DNA of 64,000 nt from Chryseobacterium turcicum. Lineage in GTDB: Bacteria; Bacteroidota; Bacteroidia; Flavobacteriales; Weeksellaceae. Where the stretch lies: assembly GCF_021010565.1 (NCBI RefSeq), contig NZ_JAJNAY010000001.1:2336001-2400000 (forward strand), in the 5' to 3' direction. Shown here one piece after another: positions 43,554 to 52,343 of this stretch; the first letter of the stretch is position 1, and each line of letters opens with the position of its first letter. Made by a program: the position numbers and the translations under genes. Below the pieces are notes generated by a model. That model was not told the DNA's origin. It ran no database searches and was given only the letters and a program-made list of their open reading frames with translations.

Positions 43554-44522
43554 CTAGGCAAAAAGTTTTGATAATCTGAATAGGAAAAATGCTTTATCTC
43601 GTACACCTCGAAGTTGTAACCTGAAGTTTTTTATTTTGGCATTGAAAGATTCTGCTGAAGCATTTGTGCTTCGCTGGTTAAAATAATTGAGAATGCCGTT
43701 GTAGTTATGCATAATAGTTTTTGTTAAGGTATTAAAGGATTTAAATCCAGATTCTTCCACTTCTCTAAACCAATGGACTAACTTTAACATAGCGACAGAT
43801 TTTTGAATGTTCTGATTATAAATTTTCCTGAGCCCATCTGATAAATTGTACGCCTTTTCTAAATCGGGATACTCCTTAAATAGGATTTTTGCTCTTTGTT
43901 TTTGTGATAAAGTCCACTTTTCTCTAGTTTTATAAAGCAGGTATCTGCTTCTTGCTAAAAGTTGCTTTCGGGTGTCATCGTTTTCAAAAACTTTAATTAT
44001 AGGTTTTCGCTTCTTTTGTTTCGCTTCCGTGAGCAAGTTATTTTCTTGCTCAATGGCCTGCCAGCGATGCTTAATCCTTATTTCCTGAAGGGCTTCTGTG
44101 GCGAGTTTCTGAACATGGAAGCGATCGATAACCGGTGTTGCATTAGGAAAACATTTTTTGGCAATAAGTTTCATAGACCCAGCCATATCTAAAGTAATTT
44201 CCGTTACTTTTATTCTTAATTTTCTGTTGATTTTAAAAAGATGTTCAATTACTGTTTCACTCTGTATTCCTCTGATAATGGCTACAATTGAGCCTTTTCT
44301 ACCCTTTCCCTTTTTTGAGGTGAGAACGGTATAGAGTTCGCCATCAGAAAGGGCAACTTCATCCAGAGAGAGCTGCTCTGAAATATTTTGAGGATGCAAA
44401 ATCCAGTCTTCGGCGTGCGGTTTTTGCTCCCAATTTTTAAAATCGCTGAGGGAATGTTTGTACTGTCTTTGAAATTTTCTGCCCTCCACACCGTAAAGCT
44501 CTCCAATGGTTTTGCAGGACAA
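43554..44522 (-). CDS. ISL3-type transposase, catalytic part (orfB), 322 aa as annotated
   Basis: Catalytic DDE domain of the transposase. The three acidic residues are likely those in ITLDMAGSMK, PVIDRFHVQKL and NASAESFNAKIKNF. The frame continues upstream of the first Met as KSADAKALS, up to the A8 run near 44541, so the protein is probably made as a fusion with orfA by a frame change at that run. Read alone it would lack the DNA-binding N-terminus. It is intact in this copy. Confidence 0.85.
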   Translation of the reverse strand: MSCKTIGELYGVEGRKFQRQYKHSLSDFKNWEQKPHAEDWILHPQNISEQLSLDEVALSDGELYTVLTSKKGKGRKGSIVAIIRGIQSETVIEHLFKINRKLRIKVTEITLDMAGSMKLIAKKCFPNATPVIDRFHVQKLATEALQEIRIKHRWQAIEQENNLLTEAKQKKRKPIIKVFENDDTRKQLLARSRYLLYKTREKWTLSQKQRAKILFKEYPDLEKAYNLSDGLRKIYNQNIQKSVAMLKLVHWFREVEESGFKSFNTLTKTIMHNYNGILNYFNQRSTNASAESFNAKIKNFRLQLRGVRDKAFFLFRLSKLFA

Positions 44523-44526
44523 GGCT

Positions 44527-44880
44527 TTAGCATCGGCAGATTTTTTTTAAGAACTCGGCAAAATCTTGTGTCATGCGTGTTCCTTGGGCAATAAGAGTCC
44601 AATCTCTTTGGAGAATATTCCCCGTTTTCGTGTCTGTCCACCTTCTTCGTTTGATGTGGAGTTTTACGGTTTTTCCACGAAGCGGAAAATCATCCACCGT
44701 AATTTCTTCTAAAAAACCTTTGGAATACAAGGTTAAAGAAGAAAACTCTTTTGGAATCCTACTTTTCTCTTCGAAATAAAGATGTAAAATTTTGTTTTCT
44801 TCTTCAAAATTTATAATATCGAAGTGCTCGATTAAATATTCTGGTAATAATAATTTGAGTAGCCCGGCATCGTTAATCAT
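44527..44880 (-). CDS. ISL3-type transposase, N-terminal part (orfA), copy 1
   Basis: The N-terminal 117 residues of the transposase. The second half (KLHIKRRRWTDTKTG and IAQGTRMTQDFAEFL) is basic with a DNA-binding look. It ends shortly after FLKKICRC, just past a run of eight A on the coding strand, and orfB follows in the frame reached by losing one A (or +1). No cysteine zinc finger, unlike many ISL3 transposases. The sequence is identical in copy 2. Confidence 0.8.
   Translation of the reverse strand: MINDAGLLKLLLPEYLIEHFDIINFEEENKILHLYFEEKSRIPKEFSSLTLYSKGFLEEITVDDFPLRGKTVKLHIKRRRWTDTKTGNILQRDWTLIAQGTRMTQDFAEFLKKICRC
44541..44548 (-). promoter_or_regulatory. A8 slippery run joining orfA and orfB, copy 1
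   Basis: TTCTTAAAAAAAATCTGCC on the coding strand. Deletion of one A, by transcriptional slippage or +1 frameshifting, joins LKK of orfA to SADAKALSCKTIGE of orfB. The same run is present unchanged at 45666-45673. Confidence 0.55.
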
Positions 44881-45647
44881 ACCCCAAAATTAAGTATTTT
44901 TATTTTTCTCCCCAGGTTTTGGCATTGATCCATGTTCTGATTATAAATTTTCCTGAGCCCATCTGATAAATTGTACGCCTTTTCTAAATCGGGATACTCC
45001 TTAAATAGGATTTTTGCTCTTTGTTTTTGTGATAAAGTCCACTTTTCTCTAGTTTTATAAAGCAGGTATCTGCTTCTTGCTAAAAGTTGCTTTCGGGTGT
45101 CATCGTTTTCAAAAACTTTAATTATAGGTTTTCGCTTCTTTTGTTTCGCTTCCGTGAGCAAGTTATTTTCTTGCTCAATGGCCTGCCAGCGATGCTTAAT
45201 CCTTATTTCCTGAAGGGCTTCTGTGGCGAGTTTCTGAACATGGAAGCGATCGATAACCGGTGTTGCATTAGGAAAACATTTTTTGGCAATAAGTTTCATA
45301 GACCCAGCCATATCTAAAGTAATTTCCGTTACTTTTATTCTTAATTTTCTGTTGATTTTAAAAAGATGTTCAATTACTGTTTCACTCTGTATTCCTCTGA
45401 TAATGGCTACAATTGAGCCTTTTCTACCCTTTCCCTTTTTTGAGGTGAGAACGGTATAGAGTTCGCCATCAGAAAGGGCAACTTCATCCAGAGAGAGCTG
45501 CTCTGAAATATTTTGAGGATGCAAAATCCAGTCTTCGGCGTGCGGTTTTTGCTCCCAATTTTTAAAATCGCTGAGGGAATGTTTGTACTGTCTTTGAAAT
45601 TTTCTGCCCTCCACACCGTAAAGCTCTCCAATGGTTTTGCAGGACAA
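44877..45647 (-). pseudogene. Truncated transposase orfB, copy 2
   Basis: Identical to copy 1 for about 238 residues, then switches at 44932 to unrelated residues DQCQNLGRKIKILNFGV read out of the right end of copy 1. The third catalytic acidic residue is lost, so it cannot be an active transposase. Its stop codon overlaps the start of the orfA of copy 1 by four bases, by chance of the junction. Confidence 0.85.
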
Positions 45648-46056
45648 GGCTTTAGCATCGGCAGATTTTTTTTAAGAACTCGGCAAAATCTTGTGTCATG
45701 CGTGTTCCTTGGGCAATAAGAGTCCAATCTCTTTGGAGAATATTCCCCGTTTTCGTGTCTGTCCACCTTCTTCGTTTGATGTGGAGTTTTACGGTTTTTC
45801 CACGAAGCGGAAAATCATCCACCGTAATTTCTTCTAAAAAACCTTTGGAATACAAGGTTAAAGAAGAAAACTCTTTTGGAATCCTACTTTTCTCTTCGAA
45901 ATAAAGATGTAAAATTTTGTTTTCTTCTTCAAAATTTATAATATCGAAGTGCTCGATTAAATATTCTGGTAATAATAATTTGAGTAGCCCGGCATCGTTA
46001 ATCATACCCCAAAATTAAGTATTTTTATTTTTCTCCCCAGGTTTTGGCATTGAGCC
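44932..46056 (-). mobile_element. Second copy of the same IS, lacking its left end
   Basis: Positions 44932-46053 repeat 43807-44928 base for base as far as I can read (offset 1125). The left 276 bases, including the end of orfB, are missing. Its right end reads GGCTCAATGCC inwards, one base different from copy 1. Confidence 0.85.
45652..46005 (-). CDS. ISL3-type transposase, N-terminal part (orfA), copy 2
   Basis: Identical to the 117-residue orfA at 44527. The A8 run and frame arrangement are the same. Since its orfB is truncated, this copy might make only a DNA-binding fragment, which in other IS families can inhibit transposition. Confidence 0.75.
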   Translation of the reverse strand: MINDAGLLKLLLPEYLIEHFDIINFEEENKILHLYFEEKSRIPKEFSSLTLYSKGFLEEITVDDFPLRGKTVKLHIKRRRWTDTKTGNILQRDWTLIAQGTRMTQDFAEFLKKICRC

Positions 46057-46158
46057 CCAAAACCTGGAGACTAGGCAAAAAGTTTTGATAATCTGAATAG
46101 GAAAAACGCTTTATCTCGTACGCCTCGAAGTTGTAACCTGAAGTTTTTTATTTTTGCA

Positions 46159-46368
46159 TTGAAAGATTCTGAATTGAAAAAAATTGTCGGCCTTCAAAAT
46201 AAATTCAATCCGACAACTCTTGGATTTGATAGATCAGACTACGATCGCTTAAACAGTAAATATAGCTTTTTTACTTTTGGCAATTTTGACGGCCAAAACG
46301 ACCATAGCTTCGATGTTTACTTAAATAACCCCAAATTTCAGAAAATGGTTGAAGCCTATATAGAATGA
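46159..46368 (+). pseudogene. 3' remnant of a gene cut by the old IS
   Basis: Sixty-six codons (ELKKIVGLQNKFNPTTLG, then FFTFGNFDGQNDHSFD) end at 46368, followed by a terminator. The TTG at 46159 that opens the frame lies inside the IS fragment, so the genuine coding part begins after 46171 and its 5' end is gone. No family recognised. Confidence 0.5.
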
Positions 46369-46378
46369 TAAGCATTAT

Positions 46379-46408
46379 AAAATCCTAACTCTGGTTGGGA
46401 TTTTTTGT
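46379..46408 (+). terminator. Intrinsic terminator
   Basis: AAAATCCTAAC/GTTGGGATTTT stem (one G-T pair), loop TCTG, T-run. The remaining gap to 46653 is AT-rich with no recognisable content. Confidence 0.8.
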
Positions 46409-46653
46409 TTTAGACTTAGCCCCATCTTTTTAATTTACGAAAAAATGTAAAATACCCGATGTTTCAAATCAGTCAAGGTTAATCATATTTCGTATTAAAA
46501 TTGATATTTTAAATAAAGTCTGCCTAATTCTATCGTCTAAGATTACAAGACTAATTTCATACTAATTTATTTAATATTCCCTTCTATTTTAGAGATTCTG
46601 TAACAAATCCTATAAGTAATCGTCTAATAAATTAAAATATTAAATCATCAACT

Positions 46654-47538
46654 ATGGAACTCAAAATAAACAACATCAGCAAAACCTACGGAAATGGTTT
46701 GAAGGCTTTAGACAATGTTAACCTTACTATTGGAAAAGGAATGTTCGGCTTACTTGGTCCCAACGGCGCCGGAAAATCATCTTTAATGAGAACCATTGCC
46801 GGATTACAGGCTCCGGATACGGGAGAAATATTTTTGGGAGACCTGAATGCTTTGACTCAAAAAGAGGAACTCAGAAAAATTCTTGGCTATCTTCCTCAGG
46901 ATTTTGGTTTTTATCCAAAGGTAAATGCTGTTGAGCTTCTCAATCATTTTGCCATTCTTAAAGGAATTTCAAATAAATCTGAACGTAAAGAAATTGTAGA
47001 TGGACTTCTTCATCAAACCAATCTTTTCGAAGCCAGAAAAAGAAATGTCAGTGAATATTCCGGTGGAATGCGTCAAAGATTTGGAATTGCACAAGCACTT
47101 CTTGGGAATCCAAAATTGATTATTGTGGATGAGCCTACTGCAGGTCTGGATCCTATGGAACGTAACCGTTTCCATAATCTCCTGAGTGAAATTGGTGAAA
47201 ACACCATCGTTATTCTTTCCACGCATATTGTGGACGATGTTAAAAATCTTTGTAACCGTGTGGTTGTTCAAAATCAGGGTCAGATTATTCTGGATGGTAC
47301 ACCAAAAGGAGTGATTGAGAATTTTCAGGGGAAAATATGGAAAAAACTTATTGAAAAATCGGAAGTTGAGGCTGCTAAAGAAGAGTATCAAGTTATTTCA
47401 ACCCATATTTCTGAAGGAAAAGTGGAGATTCGTGTTTTTGCAGAAACCCAACCAGATGCAGGTTTCATTCCCGTAGAATCCAACTTGGAAGATGTGTATT
47501 TCTCAAGTATCACCAAAAAAACAACAGCAAATGTTTAA
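46654..47538 (+). CDS. ABC transporter ATP-binding protein, 294 aa
   Basis: ATPase subunit of an ABC-2 type system. Walker A GPNGAGKSS at 35-43, Q-loop in GYLPQDFGFYP near 87, signature YSGGMRQR near 135, Walker B LIIVDEPTAGLDP near 153 and the switch His in LSTHIVDDV. The C-terminal 80 residues form a domain typical of drug or lantibiotic-type ABC-2 ATPases. The next gene starts within its last codons (8-base overlap, ATGTTTAA), so the two are translationally coupled. Confidence 0.92.
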   Translation: MELKINNISKTYGNGLKALDNVNLTIGKGMFGLLGPNGAGKSSLMRTIAGLQAPDTGEIFLGDLNALTQKEELRKILGYLPQDFGFYPKVNAVELLNHFAILKGISNKSERKEIVDGLLHQTNLFEARKRNVSEYSGGMRQRFGIAQALLGNPKLIIVDEPTAGLDPMERNRFHNLLSEIGENTIVILSTHIVDDVKNLCNRVVVQNQGQIILDGTPKGVIENFQGKIWKKLIEKSEVEAAKEEYQVISTHISEGKVEIRVFAETQPDAGFIPVESNLEDVYFSSITKKTTANV

Positions 47539-50500
47539 AGAACTATTCTCATTTGAACTCAGAAACGGTTTTAAAAAATGGAGTACCCAGATTTATTTTT
47601 TGGTCTTTCTTACATTGGGTGTCCTTGTAGGACTGGGAACTACAGGTGCATTTGACACTTCTACTTCAGATTCTATTCTTATCAAAAACTCTTCTTTGGC
47701 CATTGCTAAGCTAATTGTCGGGATGAGTGGGAATATTATGGTTCTCATCAATGGCGTTATGATGATCAGTATTATGGCAACAGCCATTCAGAAAGATTAT
47801 GCGTTTAATTTCCATGGCTTATTATACACGACTCCCATTACAAAAAACGGTTATTTTTTCGGAAGATTTTCTGCTAACTTTCTTTTATCAGTCTATGTTT
47901 TCTCAGGAATGCTCATTGGTTATTTCTTTGGAACCCTTTACGGACTTGGAACTCCACAGCTAGGCCCTGTTAATATTTTCAATTATTTATGGCCTTTTTT
48001 GGTTTTCACAGTAATTAATACTTTGATTATCGGTTCTATTTTTTTCGCATTAACAACCCTTACAAGAAGTACTTTATCTTCCTATCTTTTCTGTATTATT
48101 CTGCTTTTAATTTCGATTCTAAGTGAAAGTATTTTATCAGATATCCAGAACAAAGATCTAGCATCACTCATCGATCCGTTTGGGAGTTTTGCATTGAAAC
48201 AAACTATCGAATATTGGACTCCTTTCGAACAAAATAAAAACACAGTTCCACTCTCCGGTGTTTTACTATGGAACCGTTTACTTTGGTTAGGCATTGCATT
48301 TTTATGCATAGGATTTACCTATCTTAAATTTGATTTTAATCAATTTCTACAACCTTTTTCTCTGTTCAAAAAGAAAAAATCAGATGTTGTAGAAGCCACC
48401 TATACTCATTCCGGAAAATCACTGCAGGAAATCCTGAATGTCCAGAAAGATTTTGGATGGATTGCTAAATTAAAAGAGCTTTTCTACCTTTCATTTTTCG
48501 AAGTAAAAAGAATTGTTTATACGCCATTTTTTGGCATTATCGGTTTCATTTTCGGTGTAATGCTGATTGTGATTTCTAATTTTATGAAATCGATGTACGA
48601 TGCGGAAGCTATTCCAGTGACATTTTTGTTGGCAGAACTGTCAGAAGAAGGCCTTTCTTTTTTCCTGCTTTTACTGATCGTTTTCTTCTCAGGAAATATT
48701 GTCTGGAGAGAACGTGAAAATAAAATCGATGAACTGATTGGGGTAAGTACCGTTTCCAACTTCAACCTTATGTTTTCTAAATTTTTGGGATTGGTTTGGA
48801 TGGTTATCATTATGCAGATTTTTTCTAATTTAATCTGTATTGGGATTCAGTTTTACAAAGGATTTTATGATGTAGAACCACTTACGTATTTAAAATTTGA
48901 CCTTTACAATCTACCTTATTATTTGGTTTTAATAGGTTTCAGTCTGTTTGTTCAACTCGTTGTCAACAATAAATATTTTGGCTTTTTCCTAGCCATTTTT
49001 CCAATCGTCTTCCTTCCGATTATATATAATTATCTTGAGCTTGACGGCATTTTGTACAGCTTCAATTCCAATGGTCCTCAACTACCCTATTCTGCTTTGA
49101 ATGGTTTTGGACAAGTGCTTTACAGCTACTTTATTGTAAAATCGTATTGGATTTTGATGATGCTATTCTTATTGTTTATTGCACTCATGGTTTTCCCAAG
49201 AGGTAAGGAAAAAGGATTGTCTAAAAAATATCTTCTTTCAAAAACATCTTTTCATTTGAAACATAAGACCTTGATGTTTTTATTCCTGTTTTCAACTGTT
49301 GGGCTTGGAGCCTATATTTATTACAACACTCACATACTGAACAAAATCTACACAGAGGTTGAAATAGAAAAAATGCGTGTTGATTATGAAAAAAAATATA
49401 AATATTTAGAAAAAATCAATCAGCCAAGAATTGTTTCTTCAGATTTGAAAATTGATCTCTTTCCTAAAACATCCGGCTGGAGTGTCGATGGAATTTACTA
49501 TCTAAAAAACAAACAACAGAAACCTGTTGACAGCATTATTATCAAATATCCAAATAATCTTGATGGGCATTACTCTTACCAAAAAATACAATTATCAGCT
49601 TCCGGAAAAGAGATTTTCAATGATGAAAAAGCTGGTTTAAAGCTTGTAAAACTCAACCAGCCACTTCAGCCGGGAGATTCTATTGCTTTTAAATTTCAGT
49701 ATCAATTCCAACCCAAAGGTTTTGCCAACTCCGAGACAGAAACTGATGTGGTAGGAAACGGATCATTTTTCAATTCTCATAATTTACCTGGATTGGGATA
49801 TGATTCAGAGACAGAACTTTCTGAAAATGATGCGCGAAAAAAATATGGTTTAAAGCCAAAACTGAGAATGGCAAAAGTGAATGACCAAAAAGCGAGAATG
49901 AATAATTTCATTTCAAATGACGCTGATTGGATAAGATTTAATACTCAGATTTCTACAGATGAACATCAAATCGCGATTGCACCGGGCTATCTCCAAAAAG
50001 AATGGAAAGCAAATGGCAGAAGATATTTTACGTATAAAATGGATTCTCCGATTCTCAATTTCTACGCATTTCTTTCCGCAGATTATCAGGTGAAAAAATC
50101 AAAATGGAACGATGTAAACATTGAAATTTATTATCAGAAAGGCCACGAATATAATTTAGACAGAATGATTTCATCTGTCAAAAACAGTTTAAGTTATTAC
50201 ACCAAAAACTTTGGACCTTATCAGCATAAACAAGTCCGAATCATTGAGTTTCCACGTTATGCTTCATTTGCACAATCTTTTCCTAACACGATTCCATATT
50301 CCGAAGAAATTGGCTTCCTGACGAAGGTTGAACCCGATAAACCAGAAAAAATAGATCTTCCATTCTACGTAACGGCTCACGAAGTTGCGCATCAGTGGTG
50401 GGGACATCAGGTTGCCGGTGCTAATGTTCAGGGAAGCGCCATGATGTCTGAAACATTTTCACAATATTCAGCTTTGATGGTCATGGAGCATGAATACGGC

Positions 50501-51235
50501 GCTCAAGCTATGAAAAAATTCCTGAGTTATGAGCTTGACAAATATCTAAAGGGACGAACAATGGAATCTAAAAACGAAATGCCTTTGATGTTAGTTGAAA
50601 ATCAGAACTACATCCATTATAATAAAGGAAGTGTAGTGATGTACGCACTCAAAGATTATCTGGGTGAGGCAAAACTGAATTCGATTTTAAAAAAGTATTT
50701 AAATCAGACTCGATATCAGGAACCACCTTACACCAATTCTGTAGAATTTGTCAATCTCCTAAAAAAAGAAACACCGGACAGCCTGCAATATTTGGTAAAA
50801 GATATGTTTGAAAACATTACATTGTATGAAAATTATGTGAAAAACCTTTCATACAAAAAAATTGGGAACAAATATGAAGTAAAACTTACCGTGGGAAGTG
50901 CCAAGTACAGAGTTGACGGAAAAGGAAAATCCAAAAAAGTTCCGGTTGCTGATTACATCGATATTGCCGTTTTAGGATCACAATCTAAACAATTTCCTGA
51001 AGGAAAAGAGCTTATTTTAAAGAAGATAAAAATGGACAAACCCGAAAAAACTTTCACATTCCTCATCAACGAAGAACCTTTGAAAGCGGGACTTGATCCT
51101 TACGCCAAACTTATCGACCGTAATGTTAAAAATAATGTTCACGATTTCAAATCTCAACCAACAAAAGTGAATCTGGATGAAGATGACAAATCTAGCGGAG
51201 CAGGAATGAAAGTAACTGTAAATACCGGAGATTAA
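47531..51235 (+). CDS. ABC-2 permease fused to an M1-family aminopeptidase, 1234 aa
   Basis: Residues 1-590 hold about 12 membrane segments in two permease halves, each close to six. From about 620 on, an M1 (gluzincin) metallopeptidase domain is exposed outside or in the periplasm: zinc motif HEVAHQWWGHQ with H950, E951 and H954, and the third ligand E974 in MMSETFSQY. There are 19 residues between H954 and the Glu rather than 18 in classical M1 enzymes, which I recall as normal for this fused group. Start at ATG 47531 rather than the earlier in-frame TTG. It may export and process a peptide. Confidence 0.9.
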   Translation: MFKELFSFELRNGFKKWSTQIYFLVFLTLGVLVGLGTTGAFDTSTSDSILIKNSSLAIAKLIVGMSGNIMVLINGVMMISIMATAIQKDYAFNFHGLLYTTPITKNGYFFGRFSANFLLSVYVFSGMLIGYFFGTLYGLGTPQLGPVNIFNYLWPFLVFTVINTLIIGSIFFALTTLTRSTLSSYLFCIILLLISILSESILSDIQNKDLASLIDPFGSFALKQTIEYWTPFEQNKNTVPLSGVLLWNRLLWLGIAFLCIGFTYLKFDFNQFLQPFSLFKKKKSDVVEATYTHSGKSLQEILNVQKDFGWIAKLKELFYLSFFEVKRIVYTPFFGIIGFIFGVMLIVISNFMKSMYDAEAIPVTFLLAELSEEGLSFFLLLLIVFFSGNIVWRERENKIDELIGVSTVSNFNLMFSKFLGLVWMVIIMQIFSNLICIGIQFYKGFYDVEPLTYLKFDLYNLPYYLVLIGFSLFVQLVVNNKYFGFFLAIFPIVFLPIIYNYLELDGILYSFNSNGPQLPYSALNGFGQVLYSYFIVKSYWILMMLFLLFIALMVFPRGKEKGLSKKYLLSKTSFHLKHKTLMFLFLFSTVGLGAYIYYNTHILNKIYTEVEIEKMRVDYEKKYKYLEKINQPRIVSSDLKIDLFPKTSGWSVDGIYYLKNKQQKPVDSIIIKYPNNLDGHYSYQKIQLSASGKEIFNDEKAGLKLVKLNQPLQPGDSIAFKFQYQFQPKGFANSETETDVVGNGSFFNSHNLPGLGYDSETELSENDARKKYGLKPKLRMAKVNDQKARMNNFISNDADWIRFNTQISTDEHQIAIAPGYLQKEWKANGRRYFTYKMDSPILNFYAFLSADYQVKKSKWNDVNIEIYYQKGHEYNLDRMISSVKNSLSYYTKNFGPYQHKQVRIIEFPRYASFAQSFPNTIPYSEEIGFLTKVEPDKPEKIDLPFYVTAHEVAHQWWGHQVAGANVQGSAMMSETFSQYSALMVMEHEYGAQAMKKFLSYELDKYLKGRTMESKNEMPLMLVENQNYIHYNKGSVVMYALKDYLGEAKLNSILKKYLNQTRYQEPPYTNSVEFVNLLKKETPDSLQYLVKDMFENITLYENYVKNLSYKKIGNKYEVKLTVGSAKYRVDGKGKSKKVPVADYIDIAVLGSQSKQFPEGKELILKKIKMDKPEKTFTFLINEEPLKAGLDPYAKLIDRNVKNNVHDFKSQPTKVNLDEDDKSSGAGMKVTVNTGD

Positions 51236-51251
51236 AAATTTTAAATATTCT

Positions 51252-51275
51252 GAGCCTCCATTGTGAGGCTCTTTT
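51252..51275 (+). terminator. Intrinsic terminator of the ABC operon
   Basis: Stem GAGCCTC/GAGGCTC with loop CATTGT and a short T-run. Confidence 0.75.
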
Positions 51276-51610
51276 AAAAATTAAGGTACTCAAATTTTTC
51301 TTTAAAATAATCCTTTGTACTATTTACAATAATTTTTAAATTACCAAAATCAAATAGAGAACACTTCAATTGACATAGCTTTTGGTTTTTAAATAGAATT
51401 TTATTCTGTTCAAAAAAAAGGAAATTGAATCAAAACGTCATTTATTAATTTAGATTTCTACTAAAGAAAAAACAAAATTTACCCTAAAATTTTTCAAATA
51501 TTTATGTAATGCTTGATATTTACATTTCTCCTCTGCACAATCTAGAATTGGATACTTTGACCAATCAATAATAATTGCTGTTCTTTACTATGATAATTTT
51601 CAGCGTACAT
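51274..51610 (-). pseudogene. Decayed minus-strand gene with frameshifts
   Basis: Hand translation of the gap shows coding sequence broken into pieces: an ATG at 51610 opens MYAENYHSKEQQLLLI, one frame change leads to IDWSKYPILDCAEEKCKYQA and about 25 more residues to a stop, and after a second break the frame runs through FEQNKILFKNQKLCQLK to a stop at 51274. The LLLIDWS segment faintly recalls some transposases, but I do not assign a family. Confidence 0.5.
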
Positions 51611-51711
51611 TACATTTAATTTATGATTAGCTCTAGAATTTAGCCATATTGAAGTACTGCTTAAAAAATTGTTACTTTGTACAAGAAAAACGTAACCTCA
51701 AAAAAGAAACG

Positions 51712-52278
51712 ATGTTAGTAATAAAAGAACATCTCCAGAAACTTAGTCTCTTATCAGAAGAGGATTGGAATCATTACGCCTCTAAATTTGAAAAACATAC
51801 TTTTAAAAAAAATAGCCTCATCATTCAGACTGGAGAAGTTGAAAATTACCTTTCTTTTATTGAAACAGGTATTGTTCGCTTTTGGATTGATATCAAAGAC
51901 AATGAAGTGACTTTTGACTTTGCTTTCGAGAAACAATTTTTCAGTGCTTATCCATCATTTTTAACACGCGAATCAACAAATTGGAATATCCAAGCATTGA
52001 CCCCAATCGTTTTATGGCGAATTTCACATGCTGACCTTCAATTGATTTATCAGCAAACTCAATCGGGTGATAAACTCGGAAGACTTGCCACTGAAAGCTT
52101 ATTTATTACAGCTGCAAAGCGAAAAACTGACCTGCTGACTCAAACCGCAGAGGAGCTTTACTTAAGACTCTTGCAGGAACATAAACAATTAATACAATAT
52201 ATTCCATTAAAATACTTGGCCTCATATATAGGCATCACTCCCCAAGCGCTAAGTCGGATTAGAAAACGTATTTGTTAA
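51712..52278 (+). CDS. Crp/Fnr-type transcriptional regulator, 188 aa
   Basis: N-terminal cNMP-binding beta-roll (residues 10-125; FKKNSLIIQTGEVENYLSFIETG) without the conserved R-x-A phosphate cassette, so cAMP is not the likely ligand. The C-terminal part is a helix-turn-helix: IPLKYLASYIGITPQALSRI at 164-183. Such small regulators are common in Flavobacteriia and usually act on neighbouring genes. I start at ATG 51712; a TTG at 51649 is less likely. It is followed by a SnoaL-like gene and an SDR gene on the same strand, probable targets. Confidence 0.8.
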   Translation: MLVIKEHLQKLSLLSEEDWNHYASKFEKHTFKKNSLIIQTGEVENYLSFIETGIVRFWIDIKDNEVTFDFAFEKQFFSAYPSFLTRESTNWNIQALTPIVLWRISHADLQLIYQQTQSGDKLGRLATESLFITAAKRKTDLLTQTAEELYLRLLQEHKQLIQYIPLKYLASYIGITPQALSRIRKRIC

Positions 52279-52343
52279 CCGAAGTTCATTTTTTTATCCT
52301 TTAGCTATCAATACTTTTGTGATTATAATTTAATAATCAACAC

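Larger units (their letters stand above)
43531..44931 (-). mobile_element. ISL3-family insertion sequence, full length, 1401 bp
   Basis: Left end GGATCAATGCCAAAACCTGGGGA (43531-43553) and the same 23 bases inverted at 44909-44931 form perfect terminal repeats. Both transposase reading frames are present, running leftwards. The right end abuts directly the truncated second copy. The type is that called ISAon1-like (ISL3) in Bacteroidota, in my recollection. Confidence 0.85.
43514..46171. mobile_element. Older diverged IS copy, left-end fragment split by a younger insertion
   Basis: The outer 17 bases of a left inverted repeat (43514-43530) and 107 further bases (46065-46171) belong to one old copy. 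In between lies a younger element flanked by the duplicated target CCAAAACC (43523-43530 and 46057-46064). The right part, 46057-46171, aligns without gaps to 43540-43654 and differs at about four positions. The rest of the old copy is deleted at 46171. Confidence 0.75.

Noticed and set aside
44282..44641. Alternative 119-codon frame across the A8 run of the IS
   Set aside because: It is the third frame of the transposase and its translation has no transposase motifs; orfA and orfB continue correctly in the other frames.
43807..46053. Long exact duplication as a possible segmental duplication of host genes
   Set aside because: The duplicated block has IS terminal repeats and transposase frames, so it is IS copies and not host genes.
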